From UBA5216 sp040081205 (GTDB lineage: Bacteria; Pseudomonadota; Gammaproteobacteria; Burkholderiales; SG8-41), in contig JBEBHE010000083.1 in the NCBI GenBank assembly GCA_040081205.1, positions 1-15,335 on the forward strand: a DNA stretch of 15,335 bases. Direction: 5' to 3'. The position numbers and the translations under genes were made by a program. Numbering within the stretch: the stretch's first letter is position 1; each line of letters opens with the position of its first letter. Positions 15,099 to 15,335 of the stretch are shown here, piece after piece. Below the pieces are notes generated by a model. That model was not told where the DNA came from. It ran no database searches and saw only the letters and a list, made by a program, of their open reading frames with translations.

Positions 15099-15335
15099 GT
15101 GTCATCACCGATGGACTCACTTACCAACACACTGACCAACGCCGGCAATGCTGACTCGGCGCTGAATTTCGCCACCGCCTACGACACGTTGCTCGCGCCG
15201 TATGCGCTGAACGATAGCAAGCTCAACACGGTGTTTGGCCAGATCATGCAGCATCAGGTCGATTATGCCGACCTGTATTTTCAGTACAGCCGCAGCGAAT
15301 CGTGGAGCCTGGAAGAAGGCATCGTCAAATCCGGC
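15099..15335 (+). CDS. tldD: TldD metalloprotease, 5' part
   Basis: The first 79 codons of a TldD/PmbA-family gene, running off the right edge of the window. The match is to the N-terminal domain of TldD: DYADLYFQYSRSESWSLEEGIVKSG corresponds to the DYGDLYFQ-HESW-LE-I-K-G block at the start of E. coli TldD. TldD forms a heterodimeric metalloprotease with TldE (PmbA) that degrades unfolded peptides and matures microcins and CcdA-type antitoxins; the metal site lies in the part not seen. The N-terminus is about 18 residues longer than in E. coli and Ser/Thr/Asn-rich. GTG 15099 is preferred because AAAGGA is at ideal distance; ATG 15111 is the alternative. It is divergent from the uup-like gene with 111 bp between them. 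Confidence 0.88.
   Translation, partial: MSSPMDSLTNTLTNAGNADSALNFATAYDTLLAPYALNDSKLNTVFGQIMQHQVDYADLYFQYSRSESWSLEEGIVKSG

Overview
The window looks like a chromosomal segment of a GC-rich betaproteobacterium, probably Burkholderiales. The main reason is the number of periplasmic substrate-binding proteins of the Bug/TctC family, which is hugely expanded in that order. The housekeeping genes at the right end (a Uup-type ABC-F ATPase and TldD) fit a proteobacterium. No rRNA, tRNA, CRISPR array, insertion sequence or phage gene was seen.

Left part (1-9625), plus strand: one tightly packed run, read here as an operon. It holds the 3' end of a DapA-family lyase/aldolase gene, a second full DapA-family gene, five consecutive Bug solute-binding protein genes, two tandem ACMSD-like amidohydrolase/decarboxylase genes, and a sixth Bug gene. 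Spacings are 0 to 56 bp and the run closes with a strong intrinsic terminator at 9593-9625. A small cupin gene follows directly after that terminator.

Middle part (10122-12215), minus strand: a two-gene unit with an NAD-type isocitrate/isopropylmalate dehydrogenase-family gene followed by a seventh Bug gene, convergent with the cupin. Its 186-bp upstream region is shared with a divergent phosphoesterase gene and carries a 20-bp dyad and two TAAAAT boxes.

Right part (12402-15335): a calcineurin-like metallophosphoesterase (plus), a Uup-like ABC-F ATPase (minus, convergent with it), and the start of tldD (plus, divergent from uup, running off the window).

How it may work together (inference): the enzymes (DapA-like lyases, ACMSD-like decarboxylases, cupin, beta-decarboxylating dehydrogenase) form a plausible catabolic set for a carboxylated, possibly aromatic-derived, compound. 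The seven Bug proteins would capture or sense related carboxylates in the periplasm. No TctA/TctB membrane permease and no transcriptional regulator lies in the window, so transport would need permeases encoded elsewhere, or some Bug proteins act as sensors. The substrate cannot be read from the sequence. The most unusual points are the five-in-a-row Bug array with diversified ligand loops, a DapA homologue lacking its catalytic tyrosine, a dehydrogenase with a metal-site Asp changed to Asn, and an AT-rich 8-mer that recurs only near gene starts.
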